Assembly: GCA_015956445.1 (NCBI GenBank)
Contig: WIUZ02000016.1
Coordinates: 62,001 to 126,000, forward strand
Length of the DNA stretch: 64,000 nucleotides
Reading direction: 5' to 3'
Source of the DNA: Thelephora terrestris
Lineage: Eukaryota > Basidiomycota > Agaricomycetes > Thelephorales > Thelephoraceae
The notes under the pieces are model-generated. The model was not told the DNA's origin and did no database searches. It saw only the letters and a list, made by a program, of their open reading frames with translations. Both the position numbers and the translations under genes were made by a program. Position 1 is the stretch's first letter. Each line of letters begins with the position of its first letter. Shown here piece after piece: positions 1 to 10,750 of the stretch.

Positions 1-119
1 TGGTCGTGGGATAATTTTTATGGGGGGGAGGGGAATAACCGAGTGGAGGGAATAATTGAGGGGAGGGGAATAACCAGGAGGAGGGGAATACAGCTGTTCC
101 GGAAAACCTTGTCCTCACC

Positions 120-895
120 GATGTAGTGCCTCTAGTTCTGGGGATGTGGGATTCTGGTGTTTGCTGTCCTCAGTCCTCATTCCTCCTCTTTGCTTTTCCT
201 CTTCTTTGCAACCTTTGCAACTTTGCAACTTCCTCTTTGCCAGAACTTCCTCTTCTTCGTGATCTCCTCTTTGCTGGAGCTTCCTCTTCGCGAACTTCCT
301 CTTCACCGGAGCTTCCTCTTCTCCAGAAGGCTTTCCTCTTTGCTTAGTTCCCCCCCTTTATGATGACTTTCCCCTTTTCTCCTCTTCCACTATGACTTCA
401 CCATTGCATCATAGGTCCTTATTTCGCAGTTTTCCTCCTTTCTTCTCTGGATCCTTCTCAGAGCAGACCTTGGGTATATATATCCTGTATTAGCTACTCT
501 GCAGGACATTGCGCTCCATCCTATTGAGGCCCAGTCAGTCATGTTTCCCCCCTCCTAGTCTGAATCTTAGCTCTAGTCCCCTTGTTGTCCTCAAGTGTCT
601 TCTTGTCTTCCTCAGTGTCTTCCCATTGCATTCTTTGCTTTCCCCATTGCATTCCCCAGTTTCCCCGACGAATCTTCTCCTCGGAACTCTCGGAACCCTT
701 GGAACCTCTCTGTTCTTCTTGCTCGTTTTGTCTCTAGCTCTCTTCTGGTTTCTCCACCTTTGCGCTTTCTCCACAACTGTTTCCCAGTCACTGCTAGGAG
801 TTCCTTGACACTGTACAACCTAGGACCCACCTTCACAGGAACTCTCTGGGCCCTGATTTTCTGTCTTCACAGAGGTTCCCCAGAAAATCCCCTGT
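120..895. mobile_element. 776-bp insertion of unknown class in the left mariner repeat
   Basis: The left inverted repeat of the mariner is continuous with 91-119 and resumes at about 900. TCACC is present once on each side of the interruption (115-119 and 896-900), which reads as a 5-bp target-site duplication. The insert is pyrimidine-rich (many CTCCTCTT and TTCCTC runs) and has no convincing reading frame. I see no terminal inverted repeats, no TG..CA ends and no tail that would assign a class. Confidence 0.6.
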
Positions 896-3384
896 TCACC
901 AAGTTTTTTTTTATTTTGTGACATTGACAGCTGTCAATGCAGAAATGGTGAGGGGGTGCTGCAGGGTAGGATCCGCCTGTTTCCTTGAGAATTTCAGGGA
1001 TGAGAGAGTGGAAGCAATAGGCTGTGAGCCACTTGAGGGGGTAGGGGAGATCTGCGGCAAAACCCGCTATTGCCCATCATGCTCCTCATGGTCTACAGAA
1101 AAATTAGCAAAGACATTAAGGATCACACCATCGACTTGAGCTATCAAGGTCTCATTCTGCAGGACATCTGTGACCTTCTTGGGATCTCGTCTAGGAGCCT
1201 ATCAAGATAGAAAAATTATGAGGACGTCCATGGATCCACCCTCCCTCCTCCAACATACACAGCCGGCCGGCCACGGATTCTTATTGGTGAACAGGTCCTC
1301 TCAATCTGTGAACAACTAAATTGGGCGCCGGAGATGTATCTCGACCAACTACAGGATTGGGTTGCGCATCCATCTCGAAGAGCGCGCTATCTACACTGAT
1401 TCAAGACGCAGGCCACTCATTCAAGATGCTTCACAAAGCAGCAGCTGAACGGGACGAGGAGGAATGGGAATTGTTTCAGAGCTGGGCCCGTGATTTTGTG
1501 ATGGCAGAGATGGTTGTCACGGCCGATGAGTCCAGCAAGGACAACCATACAATTTTTTGATGGTGGATGCATTCGTTCAAGGGAACACCAGCAGGGGTAA
1601 ACTCAAGGTTTGCAAGAGGTGAATAGTATAGCATCCCGGCCGCCATTAGCATGGACAGGTATGTTGCAACCCACGTTGTTGTTGGTGCAGTCAACAGCCA
1701 CGAATTTTTTGATTTCATTGTTTCCGAAGTGGTATGCTCATGTATTTGTTTCATTTCATATTCACTCATTTGTTACTCCAGCTACAAACAATGAACCCCT
1801 ATCCATGATCTCGAAGTGTTCTCATCCTCGATAACTGCAACATTCACAAGTCCAAAATACTCCAAGAAATTGTTGAGGCATATGGTCAGTCCTGATTTCG
1901 TGCGGTATCATGTGTTTTTCACCATCTTTGTAGGATGTATTCTCAAATTCCTCCCTCCTTATTTGCCAGATATGAATCTGATCAAAGAGAGCTTCAGTTC
2001 AGGTGAGCTAGTGATCCTGTGGTATTTACTTGATGGCTACCGACGACTGCACACAGTGAAAGTGTGGATCAGACACAACTGTCAGGGCCACTCTACCCCA
2101 ACAACTACCAGTGCACTGAGCCGACTCCGCAGAGTACTCACTAGTCCAACTAGCTGTGAGAGAACGATCACGTCTCTATTCTTCCGGTAGGTTGTCCGAG
2201 GTCACTGCAAGTCAGGTCGAAATCCTAAAGAGAAACCCAACCTAAACCGTACTTCGTTCGGTTTAACAAGTAAGGGTTTATCCCTACAACAGGATTGATG
2301 ACTCCACCAGGTGATTGACTGGACGCTCGAGGTGTTCTATAAGATGAACGCTGGGTTCTATAGTTACGAGGTGCAGTTGACGCACAGAGCGGGAGGGAGA
2401 GCAGATGGGGGATGTCTTGGTTCAAACAGAAAACTCTGACTTGTCCTTAACTGCAACTGGGCTGAGAAGGGCAGAGGATTTCCTGAGGTAACAAAACTAA
2501 GGTACTACGATACAGCCACAGTTGCTACTTATACTAAAGGAGTGGCCATGACGTCAGTAACCCTAATATACCCTTATCAAGACAGAACAAAGGGAGATAA
2601 GGAGTGTGAGAACGCTAAGTAAGGGAAGCGAACAAATATGACGTGTGGGAGAATAAAGGACAAAGGGCCTTACTAGCGTGTGAAGAATTGCATAAAATAT
2701 AACAATAGTCCGCATGAAACATAGGGGTAAAGATAACACTAGTCCTAAAAGAAATAGGGGCATGGGGTCATGAAAGTTCGTACCTGGGGATCACACCCAA
2801 GGGTCAGGTGAGAATCTTCTTGGATGCTTCCTTTGGAGAGGCCAAAGATAGAGACCATACATCATCCCTTGTTGTCTGTAGGCAGTAACAGCATCATGGA
2901 CTAGTGGCAACCTCAACGTACGTCCGAACATGAGGAGGTCGGGCCTAGACTCATGGGACTTGAGGGATTACAGATTCGCCGGTGTTTCACGCTAACGGCT
3001 ACTTCCACATTCCCTGAGCTAACCAGAAGGATCCTAAGGCGATGCTTCTGAATAGCGGCAATTCCTTCCTCTGGTTAGGAGACTGTGATGTGACTGTCCA
3101 CATGTGTGATCAGGGTCCAGGGTTGGTTGTTTATCGTGATGTCATAAATGAGTCATCAGGATCGTAAAGGGGTTCGTAAAGGGGTCGTCAAGGTCATGAG
3201 ACCTATTTTTAGTGCGCGTGTGTTCTAGGTGTTCCGGAACGAAGTTCTTCCAAGGCCGTCCCGCGGGCCGAGGTGTCAGCTTGATGTAGTAAGCCAACGA
3301 TGATGGTACAGTGGCAGAAGTTGATGTGACCCAGACCAATGAGGTGCGTCGAGGTAGGTCACGTGAAGGATCACCGATCTAGGC

Positions 3385-3390
3385 TATAAG
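3385..3390 (+). promoter_or_regulatory. TATA box of the element A gene
   Basis: TATAAG about 71 bp upstream of the ATG at 3456. The same hexamer sits 73 bp upstream of the ATG in element B (16105-16110), and the sequence between box and start codon is nearly identical in both copies. It is the likely core promoter of the cargo gene. Confidence 0.5.
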
Positions 3391-3455
3391 AAGGACGTCT
3401 TCTTGGAGCCATCCTTGATCAGCAACACCAGCAACTTCCCCATCATCTTACCAAC

Positions 3456-5498
3456 ATGTCTTTCCCCAATAACCATACCTACAAAGTCGCCAATGGGATT
3501 TCTACCATCTCCCGTATCGACCATCGTGCTGCCAACCACAAGACCTACGCCAATGAGGTGGGGGTTCTGTACACCACCGATGAACAGGTATGGGGTGGAA
3601 CTAGAGCTTCTTGTGCTTGTCCTAACTCCTTCCCTTAGGTAGAGGTCATACGTTCTTTGGCAGGATGTCGAGCTAACATCCTCTAGATCTTGGAAGTCGT
3701 CAAGCAGGTGGATGCTGAACGTCTCAGGGAGATGATCCCGCATTTGATGGGATCGACCTGGGACGATGAGCTTTGGGTCCGGTCCATGATCGCCGAGAAG
3801 GTGATCTTCCAGATGAGGGGTAGGTTCGGGGAACTGGAGCATCCCATCAAAAAGGAGCTCTGGTACACCCTACAGAGGGGTATCTACGATCAGGACCTGT
3901 TGGAGCACGGGGCAACGGTTCCTCGGGCTGTCCGCCACGCCACCGCTTCCACCACACTGTTGTGGTCGCTCGTTGGAGAGGGGGAAAGCCGAGTAGGTTT
4001 TCCATTTGGATATTCGAGTATGACTCTCGACTAACCAAACTGCCTAGGTTGAATGATTGGAGCGCGAGGTGAAGGAGGCAAAGGCAGATGTCCTTCGTCT
4101 GTCCGCCGAGGGTCTCTTGATGAAGGAGACCATGGCCGACTTCCAGAAGAGGACGAACGAGGCGTTGGAGGCGATGGTGGCTAACCATCAAGAGTTAGTT
4201 GCCGGCCTGAAGGTTCGGGACAACATCCAGGGTGCTTTGGATACGAGGGACGATAGCCTCGATAGGCACTCGAGGAAGATCGGAGGTGAAAGTGTTAAGG
4301 TCGTCTTTCAGCCTTTGCAGTTTGTGCAATCACTGAAAGACATTCTTCTAGATCGAGGAACTCAAGGACTTGGTGTCCGTGTTGACGGCTCAGGTCAAAT
4401 CCTTGCAGGACAAGACCTGCAATTGCAAGGAAGGTCCTGTGTTGGTTGGACAGGGTATGGCCAATGTTCTGTTCGAGTTGGAGTACGCCGACGAGGTGGT
4501 ACTCCCGTCGCCTAACCCGTTGTCCTACGCTATGCCTCCGGAAGAGAACGAGGCTCCCATCCCAACTCACTGGGGGCAAGGGCACCTGGAATCAGTGATT
4601 ACATCTTGATTACATGGTGAGTTCATGTGCACTTTTCAATGATTGTAATCGCCGATTCCAGGTTGATTACATTTCAAATGTTACCTTGACATGTAATCCA
4701 GCCAATGTCCACCAATTTACATTTCAAATGTTCTCTACAAATGTTTCTGGGATGTTTTTTACCTGTCGGCAAAAATGATACTGCAATGTAGTCAACATGT
4801 TCTTCAATCGTCCGAGATGTAATCTAAATGCGCTCAAAAACATGAGATGTTTTCACAATGTGCCCAGTGGGCACATTCAGGAAACATTGCTTGGGAACAT
4901 TTTGAGGAAATTTCAGATGGAGTTGGTGGGCACAGTTAAATTACATGTCAAGGTAACATTTGAAATGTAATCAACCTGGAATCGGTGATTACAATCATTG
5001 AAAAGTGCACATGAACTCACCATGTAATCAAGATGTAATCACCGATTCCAGGTGCCCCTGCCCCCAGTCACTCCAGCTCCGGCTTCTACTTTGGCCGAGT
5101 CCGACAAGGAGAACTGTAGGCGCTGTCCACTGCAGCCGATCAGTCAGTTGGTGCCAATCGAAGATGTGGTCATGGACAGGGGCGAAGGTGCCCCGAGGGT
5201 TGTCGAGGTACGTCCGGTGACCAAGGGGCAGCGTAGCAAACGCTCTCGACGCTGTCTTGCTCATTGTATGACACCCTCGGCTAATCCTTACCCGCGTCCA
5301 GTCGAGTTGGATGGTAATGAGTCTGGTCGAGATGAGGGAAGACCCTTCCGATACCGGGTCAACTGTCCCAACCGACAGGTCGAGTCGGAGGTCCAGCTTA
5401 GGCACCTCACCCGACTCACAGTACAGGATCCCGCCCAGGCCTCCGATGAGGGAGACGGAGGGTCGCTCTTCGACTACATCGACAGCGCTGCCGAGTAG
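3456..5498 (+). pseudogene. Coiled-coil cargo protein gene of element A
   Basis: Collinear with the intact gene in element B: a short first exon (from MSFPNNHTY), an exon starting ILEVV, a charged coiled-coil exon (REVKEAKADVLRLSAEG) and a long last exon containing CNCKEG. Splice signals are at the same places as in B. The frame is not continuous through the predicted exons and the last exon is interrupted by a 502-bp MITE, so this copy is taken as broken. Its product has no function I recognise. The shared promoter, exons and flanks with B show that both descend from one mobile unit. Confidence 0.6.
4568..5069. mobile_element. CACTA-like foldback MITE (502 bp) in the last exon of element A
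   Basis: Ends CACTGGGGGCAAGGG and ..CCCTGCCCCCAGTC are inverted copies, and the inverted repeat continues for most of each half, so the whole unit folds back. ACT lies on each side (4565-4567 and 5070-5072). The paralogous position in element B (about 17249-17253) reads through with a single ACT, which is an empty site proving the insertion and its 3-bp duplication. CACT(A/G) ends with 3-bp duplications are typical of CACTA/EnSpm elements. No coding capacity, so it is non-autonomous. It shares its ends with the 953-bp unit at 11919-12871. Confidence 0.8.
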
Positions 5499-6239
5499 TC
5501 ACCCGGTGATGGAGATGTGGGACCAGGTGTTCCGAAGTTCAGCGACATCTGGGCGGCTGGTGGGACCCTACAAAGGAGTCTCTTCGTATCGACTTGAACT
5601 AGACGTTCAGTTGAGTGCGGAGGATGGGGACGCCATGTTCAGAGAGATCCTTGTGAGGAGGGGCCGGTTCTTCGATCTCCGGGATGGACAGCTGATGACC
5701 ATGAGGCCTGCCGTAGACAGAGTCGACTTTTGAAGGACGTTGTATAAGCATTAGTATAGCCATGTTGTTCCGTATTGCCGTGAATGGATTGCGCGTTTGT
5801 GTGTTTTGAATGATGGGAGTGAAGAATAAGGAGTGTGAAGCATTCAAAACATAAGAAATTGTAAGAAGAGTTCAAAGAAAGAGCGTGTCATAAAAGTTTG
5901 AAAATACCATGTTCCTGACAACAACTGGGTGTCGTTGGCTGACAGCGAAGCACCAATCGCCAACTTGTACAATGCGTGCAGCGTTGTGACCGCGGAAAAA
6001 GCAAGGCAGTGATTCTGCCACTCGGGATATCAGTCTCCTTGAATGTGTAGTAGAATGAAATTTGATTGCAATGGTACTGTACATGGAGACTGAGAAATAT
6101 TGAAGTGAACTCAAAAAATGCGAACACCGACACAAATAGACATGAACGCAAACGGACACAAGCATGAACGAGCGTGAACCGATGTGAACTGACACGAACA
6201 TGAATGGATGTGAACACAAATTGCTGCGACTCAAAGATA

Positions 6240-7873
6240 CTACACGCCTGGTAATGCACCTGACATCAATCGTCTCAAGGAATCCCTGGCTCCGTCATCA
6301 AGCCCATGTGTTGTGCAGAAGTCATCAATGACTGCTTGATTCTGGACAAACAGTCTGGTTAACAGAGGCGAGGGACCCATCGGAGGCTGTGAGTACATGC
6401 TTGTGACCGGAGGATGTGGGTGGCAGCCATGGTGAACCCGCTGGGGTTGGAAATTGTGGTAGCTTGGCTGAGGGTGGTAGCCATTACAAGTGTGGGTACA
6501 GCTTGCAAAAGAGGGTTGCAACAGCTGATTGTGCCATGACAGGTGGTGGCTGGGATAAGCGAACAGAGGGTGGTGGCAGTGTGATGGAACGGGTGGCGAT
6601 GCGGTGGTAGAGTGAGGTTGGGAATCAAGCTGGGGTTTGTCGTTACTGCTGTTGATGTAGCCAACTCGGTCTCTGGGATGGGCTTTGTCTCATGGAGTTT
6701 GAATGCTGGCGCTAGAATCGGGGCGCATTCATCAGCAACATGGCCGTTTTTTTATTTCATGATCGTCAGCATGTGGAAAAGTGAAATAGGAGTGGAGGTC
6801 TTACAATCGAGCCAGCCCAAGTCACCAACTTGGGGTGGTCAAGGACCCAATGGTCCTTGCCATTGGGCGTTGAGAAACAGTGTTGATTTGGGTGCACCTG
6901 ACACTTTCCAACTGGGTACTTGGCTTTGAGCTGTTCTATGATTTCCTCAAGGTCACTATCAAGTGATATCTAAGGTGAATCAAATCAGTCACAGTCTGAG
7001 ATCTGACTCAGGAACGAACCATTCATCAAGTGCTCTTGCCGTTGTTGTTGTTTTTGTCAGCAAAGGTACCCATTCTCTCGGCCCATGGCTAAGGGGTGAC
7101 TTAGGTTCCCTCGCACACAAAGAATTCAACGGAGGATGTGCACGACTCACCGCCTCAGAGAGGAAAGGTTTCCCCATCTCAACGATAATCCAGTGATCAG
7201 CAACTTTTTTGGATTGAGCGGCCTGGACCATGATCCTGTAGCTTTTGTCCTCTGATATGTTTGTAAGTGGGGAAGAAGCCGGCTTTTGATGTTTCCAGCG
7301 CATGCGCTCGTGGTCCAGTTGGGACTGCCTTACACCGGCCACCTTCACAACACTCTCAAAGAACTGCACATAGCTCAGCTCGAACGAGAGTTTTGTCGGT
7401 GCTTTCATTGCCCTGAAGTCTTTGGTCGCCTTCCGGGTTTTCCCCTTTGCCTTGGTGATGACATGGAGTTCCATGACATATGTGGCTTTGTCAAGAGAGG
7501 AGGGTTGCGACACGGGTGGATTGGCTGGTGTTTCAGCAATGGGCGAGAGAGGGTGATTGGTTTGTTGAGGGAGTCCATCAGCTGCTGGGGATAGCTGGAT
7601 ATGGGGAGTGTCAGCGTGGTAAATGCTGTCAACTGGATGGGGGTAGGACTCGGGGTAGCACGGTAAGGCTGATGGCTGGATCAGAAGTCCATCAAGATGC
7701 CCGGTTACCCGCCTCCCTGTATTGAATCAATAAGCTCCCGCAGTGGCACACATTGTAAAAAAAATGCAAGTACCGAAGGCCTGCATCTCTAGTTCCTCTA
7801 AGGTAGGATCCCCTTTGACGAGGAGTGCATCAAGGTCACCGAGGAAATCAGGGTGGCTTGCCATCGGGTTCAT
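6240..7873 (-). CDS. Second gene of the mariner: hypothetical proline-rich protein
   Basis: A multi-exon gene read from 7873 leftward. Exon 1 starts MNPMASHPDFLGDLDALLVKG and probably ends at a GTACTT donor near 7780. A long second exon runs from about 7730 to a GTGAGT donor near 7148; its first part is proline-rich and its second half is well-formed (YVMELHVITKAKGK.., KLSFELSYVQFFESV, KSYRIMVQAAQS). The last part (about 6640-6240) is rich in His, Pro and Gln and ends in an acidic helix-like tail (VIDDFCTTHGLDD) before the stop. Exon joins between about 7148 and 6640 were not resolved. I do not recognise a domain. It lies between the transposase and the right inverted repeat, pointing the opposite way, so it belongs to the element. 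Whether it is still intact is uncertain. Confidence 0.5.
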
Positions 7874-8044
7874 TGTGAGAGGGAACTTTGACAGCAAAAA
7901 TGGGAGAAAATGAGACAAAAAATACAAAGTTCACTATCATAACACTACAAGGACAAGTGGCACACTGTGACACTTGTCTAGCACAACCTTCTCCAGCGGT
8001 CCTGATTTTCTCGAGGAACTACAGGCAACTCCTACTCCAGCCAA

Positions 8045-8157
8045 AAAATGCGGGTGGACCCTACCCCACAGCACCCCCTGACCATTCTGACATTGACAGC
8101 TGTCAATGTCAAAAGGAAAAAAAAACTTGCTGAGGACAAGGTTTTCCGGAACAGCTG
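8045..8157 (-). repeat. Right terminal inverted repeat of the mariner
   Basis: Reverse complement of the left end (91-119 joined to 898-985). The right copy is uninterrupted, so it shows how the left end looked before the 776-bp insertion. It contains a 14-16-bp palindrome (TTGACAGCTGTCAA) that is also present in the left copy near 923-938. Confidence 0.8.
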
Positions 8158-8159
8158 TA

Positions 8160-8805
8160 AGCGAGGGGAGGAAATAACCAAGGGGGGGAAGCGCGCAGGA
8201 AAAAGCCAGGGGTGCCCATGGTGGTGGTTCCCATGGTTGCAACATCCAGGAAGGCTGTTTGATGGGAGGGATGGGAAGGGTCACCCAATGTTTGACAGGC
8301 GGGCGGTCGGAAGAAGTCCAGGTTGTGGAATGATGGGAGGTTCTCACGGTCGCAACACCAGGGAACACAAGATCAACCGGAAATACCCCCAGATCAGCCG
8401 TGGGACCCCTTTCCCAAAAAGGAATCACATGGGAGAACCCCCATCAACCGGTGGGAGGAGTAAAAACCCCCTACAGCCCAGGGGGGGCCCGAAAATTATT
8501 CTACACTTCCGGTGGGACTTTATATTACTCGCGCTAAGCGAAACTCACAAAGAGTATCACTCAAACCATAAGGACTACTGAGTGGGAGGTAGTACTACGT
8601 ATCATGACTACCCGGATATAATTACATCAGCGATTGCACACTACATGCACATATAGAAAGAACAAATTTCTTGAGAACGAACGAGTAGCGGAAAAATGAA
8701 CGAAGAAGTCCGGAGATACATAAATAGGTTCGCCGATTCCCAGAGCAATTTCCGGAGGCCCTAGAAACGCAAGACAATGTTGGATGTAACCGTTCACCAG
8801 TAAGC
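8160..8805. other. Stretch without a gene
   Basis: G-rich sequence just outside the mariner (repeats of GAGGGGAATAACC type occur on both its flanks), then plain intergenic DNA leading to the 3' side of the first DUF6535-type gene. Nothing further was recognised. Confidence 0.5.
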
Positions 8806-9447
8806 CTATCCTCCAAGCTTCTTTACAATACGAAGAGTGGCTACACTCGGCAAAAAGGGCACTTGTAAGGTAAGGGCTACGAAAAGCCAAAAGAACACGC
8901 CCGAGAGCAACAAATATATCACGAAGAATACCCAACGGGTAAACCAATCCACGACCTTGTTCTTCCAGTTCAACGCATTGCTGTCCGTGAGGAACTTGAT
9001 GAGCATCGCGTACAATCCGCATAGGAGAGTGGCGGCGAGGCAGGCGTATAGAGTGAACTGGGCAAAAACGAGTGTGGCCGGAGCACCAGACCAGGTAGGA
9101 AGAGTAGGGGGAGGGCCGCTTCCGAAAATAGACTTGTTCGTGCTGTAGACGAGGACGCGCAGGAGAGCGGCGGCATCATCGATCGAACTTTCTTGAAGCT
9201 GGGGCTGGATGTAGAGGACAAAGGAGGTGATCGTTGCGGCGAGTAGACCGACCTGTACCCGAGTCAGCGCACGCGGGCATTCAAAATTTACAGAACTCAC
9301 AATCACGAGGAGGATGTTCAACTCCTCATTGCGCCTCGTCCCGGCATCGTCAACGGCCATCACCTTTGAAGTTCTCCTGCCGACTCGAGAATTAACAATC
9401 CGACATCTCAGTGCTGAGATAAAACCCGCACCCCGATAGAGTACCAT
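8806..9447 (-). CDS. DUF6535-type membrane protein, short or partial
   Basis: Two exons on -: the end of a first exon (to 9301, ..NEELNILLVI), a 48-bp GTGAGT..CAG intron (9253-9300), and a second exon 9252-8806. The second exon begins VGLLAATITSFVLYIQPQLQ, continues DDAAALLRVLVYSTN and PTWSGAPATLVFAQ, and has several hydrophobic segments. This order (ED/ELN..LL, GL.A..TSFV...QPQLQ, AALLR, P.W.G) is the hallmark of DUF6535 proteins, which Agaricomycetes have in large numbers. The function of the family is unknown. It is much shorter than the copy at 43145-46305 and lacks the usual AMLGKQWLNRY continuation. The 5' start is not firmly located, so it may be partial. Confidence 0.6.
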   Translation of the reverse strand: MVLYRGAGFISALRCRIVNSRVGRRTSKVMAVDDAGTRRNEELNILLVIVSSVNFECPRALTRVQVGLLAATITSFVLYIQPQLQESSIDDAAALLRVLVYSTNKSIFGSGPPPTLPTWSGAPATLVFAQFTLYACLAATLLCGLYAMLIKFLTDSNALNWKNKVVDWFTRWVFFVIYLLLSGVFFWLFVALTLQVPFLPSVATLRIVKKLGG

Positions 9448-9510
9448 CCTCGAGGGCGGTTAGGGAACTAGAATGTTGATACACCTGTGGTCTAGGGCCC
9501 AAATGATGAG

Positions 9511-9828
9511 CTAGGTGATCGACGGCCAGTTTGGACTGTAGACGAACCGTGGTGCCCAATAGACTGGCTGTCCGGGACCAATGCTTCTCCGGTTAGGAAA
9601 GATGCGAGTTAGAGGGGGGGATTCGTGGGGTCTCGTTGGACTCACCTCGCGGACGTGTTTGAGAATGTTGCTGTGGACGAAGACATGTGGGTAAATGAGC
9701 GGTGGTTGCAGGAAGGGACAGCAGTGAACAGCAACTAGGTGGGGAGGGTGTCTATTATATACCATAGCCAACAGCGAGGTAATGCAATCTAACCACGACG
9801 GGTGGTCGCGACGCAAATCCAGATGCAT
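9511..9828 (-). pseudogene. Possible DUF6535 C-terminal remnant
   Basis: An open stretch on - includes ITSLLAMVYNRHPPHL and a following helix-like segment ending KHVREV at a GTGAGT donor. It loosely resembles the helical C-terminal half of DUF6535 proteins and lies between two genes of that family. No start, no full exon set and no strong motif, so the call is weak. Confidence 0.25.
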
Positions 9829-10750
9829 ACCCTCCCTGCAATGGAGAAGCGACTCTGATCTGGTATAGAGCCATCAGCAAATCATGGAAATACTCTGGCG
9901 ATCACAATTACCTAGCTTCGCCTCAGGGTTCAAGGAGTAGTGCTAACTCTGCAAGTATAAAACCAAGACGTGTCGGTCTCATTCTCTCCGGCCTGGCAGG
10001 AGAATCCAATGAAACACGGTCATGTTGAAACGATATTGATGAGACCGTGGCGTATCATGGCGCACTCAGCGGAAATCTGGCAGCTAGGTACGCAAGTGGA
10101 TGTGCTGTCTCCCCGACTTGGACCATTGTTTGTCTTCAAGTCGCTCTCGGCGCGCAATCACTCAGGGGGGCTGGATTCCGAATCTCCAGTCTTCCACTTC
10201 CATTCACTTTCCCGATCAATTATCCACCAAACGGTCCACTCTGTCTCCCGCATTTCCCCAGTTCCCGCTCAGGTTTCATCTTTCCCCTTGATTCGCCTGA
10301 GATTCCCATCTTGCACCCTCACGGCACAACCTGATCAGTACCAACACCCCGCCTACCTCGAGGGTTTCACTCCGGCTTCACCGTAGCCTCCCGTCGTTTC
10401 AACCCAAATGTGTTTGATTAACTTCTTGGATGTCTTCAAAGTTGTGGACCCCGGTGGCATATGTTGTGGCCTTCCGCTGTCCGGAAACAAGGTATGAAGA
10501 TTACGAGAGTGTGTGTTTGAGAGAGAGAGCGTACGTCATATAGATTCAGCAGCTCGGTGGATTACATTATTCAAAGCCTCGTAATCTTCACATTCAAGCG
10601 TCATAACGATCACCTCTGAAGTACGGGATTTTCGCCCTACTGTCAAACATGCACATCACCGGACGAAGCACTGACGCCGAGTTGGATGCACTTGAGAGAG
10701 AATACATGGGTAAAGCATCTAGTAGTCAATAAGCATATGGTACACTCTGT
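9829..10750. other. Stretch without a gene
   Basis: Ordinary-looking intergenic DNA between two DUF6535-type loci on the same strand. Open frames here lack recognisable motifs and supporting splice structure. No repeat ends seen. Confidence 0.4.

Larger units (their letters stand above)
2080..5920 (+). mobile_element. Element A: TIR-ended unit carrying a four-exon gene, 5-bp TSD
   Basis: Begins TGTCAGGGCCACTC at 2080 and ends ..CATGTTCCTGACA at 5920. ACAAC is repeated exactly at both sides (2075-2079 and 5921-5925), so the target duplication is 5 bp. The terminal inverted repeat proper is short (TGTCAGG/CCTGACA). The first 480 bp form a module whose inner edge (GAGTGGCCATGACG, about 2542-2556) is an imperfect inverted copy of its outer edge. 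The body is collinear with element B at roughly 90 percent or better by eye. It carries the coiled-coil gene at 3456-5498 and a 502-bp MITE. No transposase, reverse transcriptase or long direct terminal repeats were found. It sits inside the mariner transposase, so it is younger than that element. Confidence 0.8.
1090..6050 (+). pseudogene. Tc1-like DDE transposase, decayed and split by element A
   Basis: Recognisable pieces appear in the order expected of fungal Tc1-type DDE transposases. First comes a helix-turn-helix-like region (about 1105-1210; DICDLLGIS). Then come a GRPR hinge (about 1265) followed by MYLDQLQDW, the first catalytic Asp in ADESSK (about 1520), the second in LILDNCNIH (about 1825), and the LPPYLPDMN..KESFS block with the third acidic residue (about 1955-1995). 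The C-terminal end resumes after element A at about 5926 (ANLYNACSVVTAEKA). Several in-frame stops interrupt it, for example after SLSR and after CEQLN in the N-terminal half and within AEKARQ*F at the C-terminus. It is therefore a pseudogene. Its role in life would have been excision and integration of the element at TA sites. Confidence 0.8.
91..8157 (+). mobile_element. Tc1/mariner-superfamily DNA transposon, two genes, heavily nested
   Basis: The ends are inverted: the left end reads CAGCTGTTCCGGAAAACC from 91, and the right end is its reverse complement, finishing at 8157. A TA dinucleotide lies directly outside each end (89-90 and 8158-8159), the usual Tc1/mariner target duplication. 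The inverted repeat extends inward: 898-985 matches the reverse complement of about 8045-8130, including the small palindrome around TTGACAGCTGTCAA. Inside are a decayed DDE transposase on + and a second gene on -. Later insertions are a 776-bp unit (120-895) and element A (2080-5920). Without them the element is about 3.4 kb, which is long for a mariner. The transposase is non-functional, so this copy is a relic. The superfamily call rests on the TA sites and transposase motifs together and is secure. Confidence 0.85.

Noticed and set aside
2563-2763. Hydrophobic 66-residue frame on - in elements A and B (also 15286-15486)
   Set aside because: It is kept in both copies only because they are recent relatives. 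It lies in the noncoding 5' region and is not seen in element C.
2080-5920. Element A or B as an ordinary LTR retrotransposon
   Set aside because: Ends are TG..CA with a 5-bp duplication, but the two termini are not direct repeats, no RT or integrase is present, and introns are kept.
9970-10386. Open frame on + between the two DUF6535-type genes
   Set aside because: Three overlapping frames are open here because of base composition; no motif or splice support.
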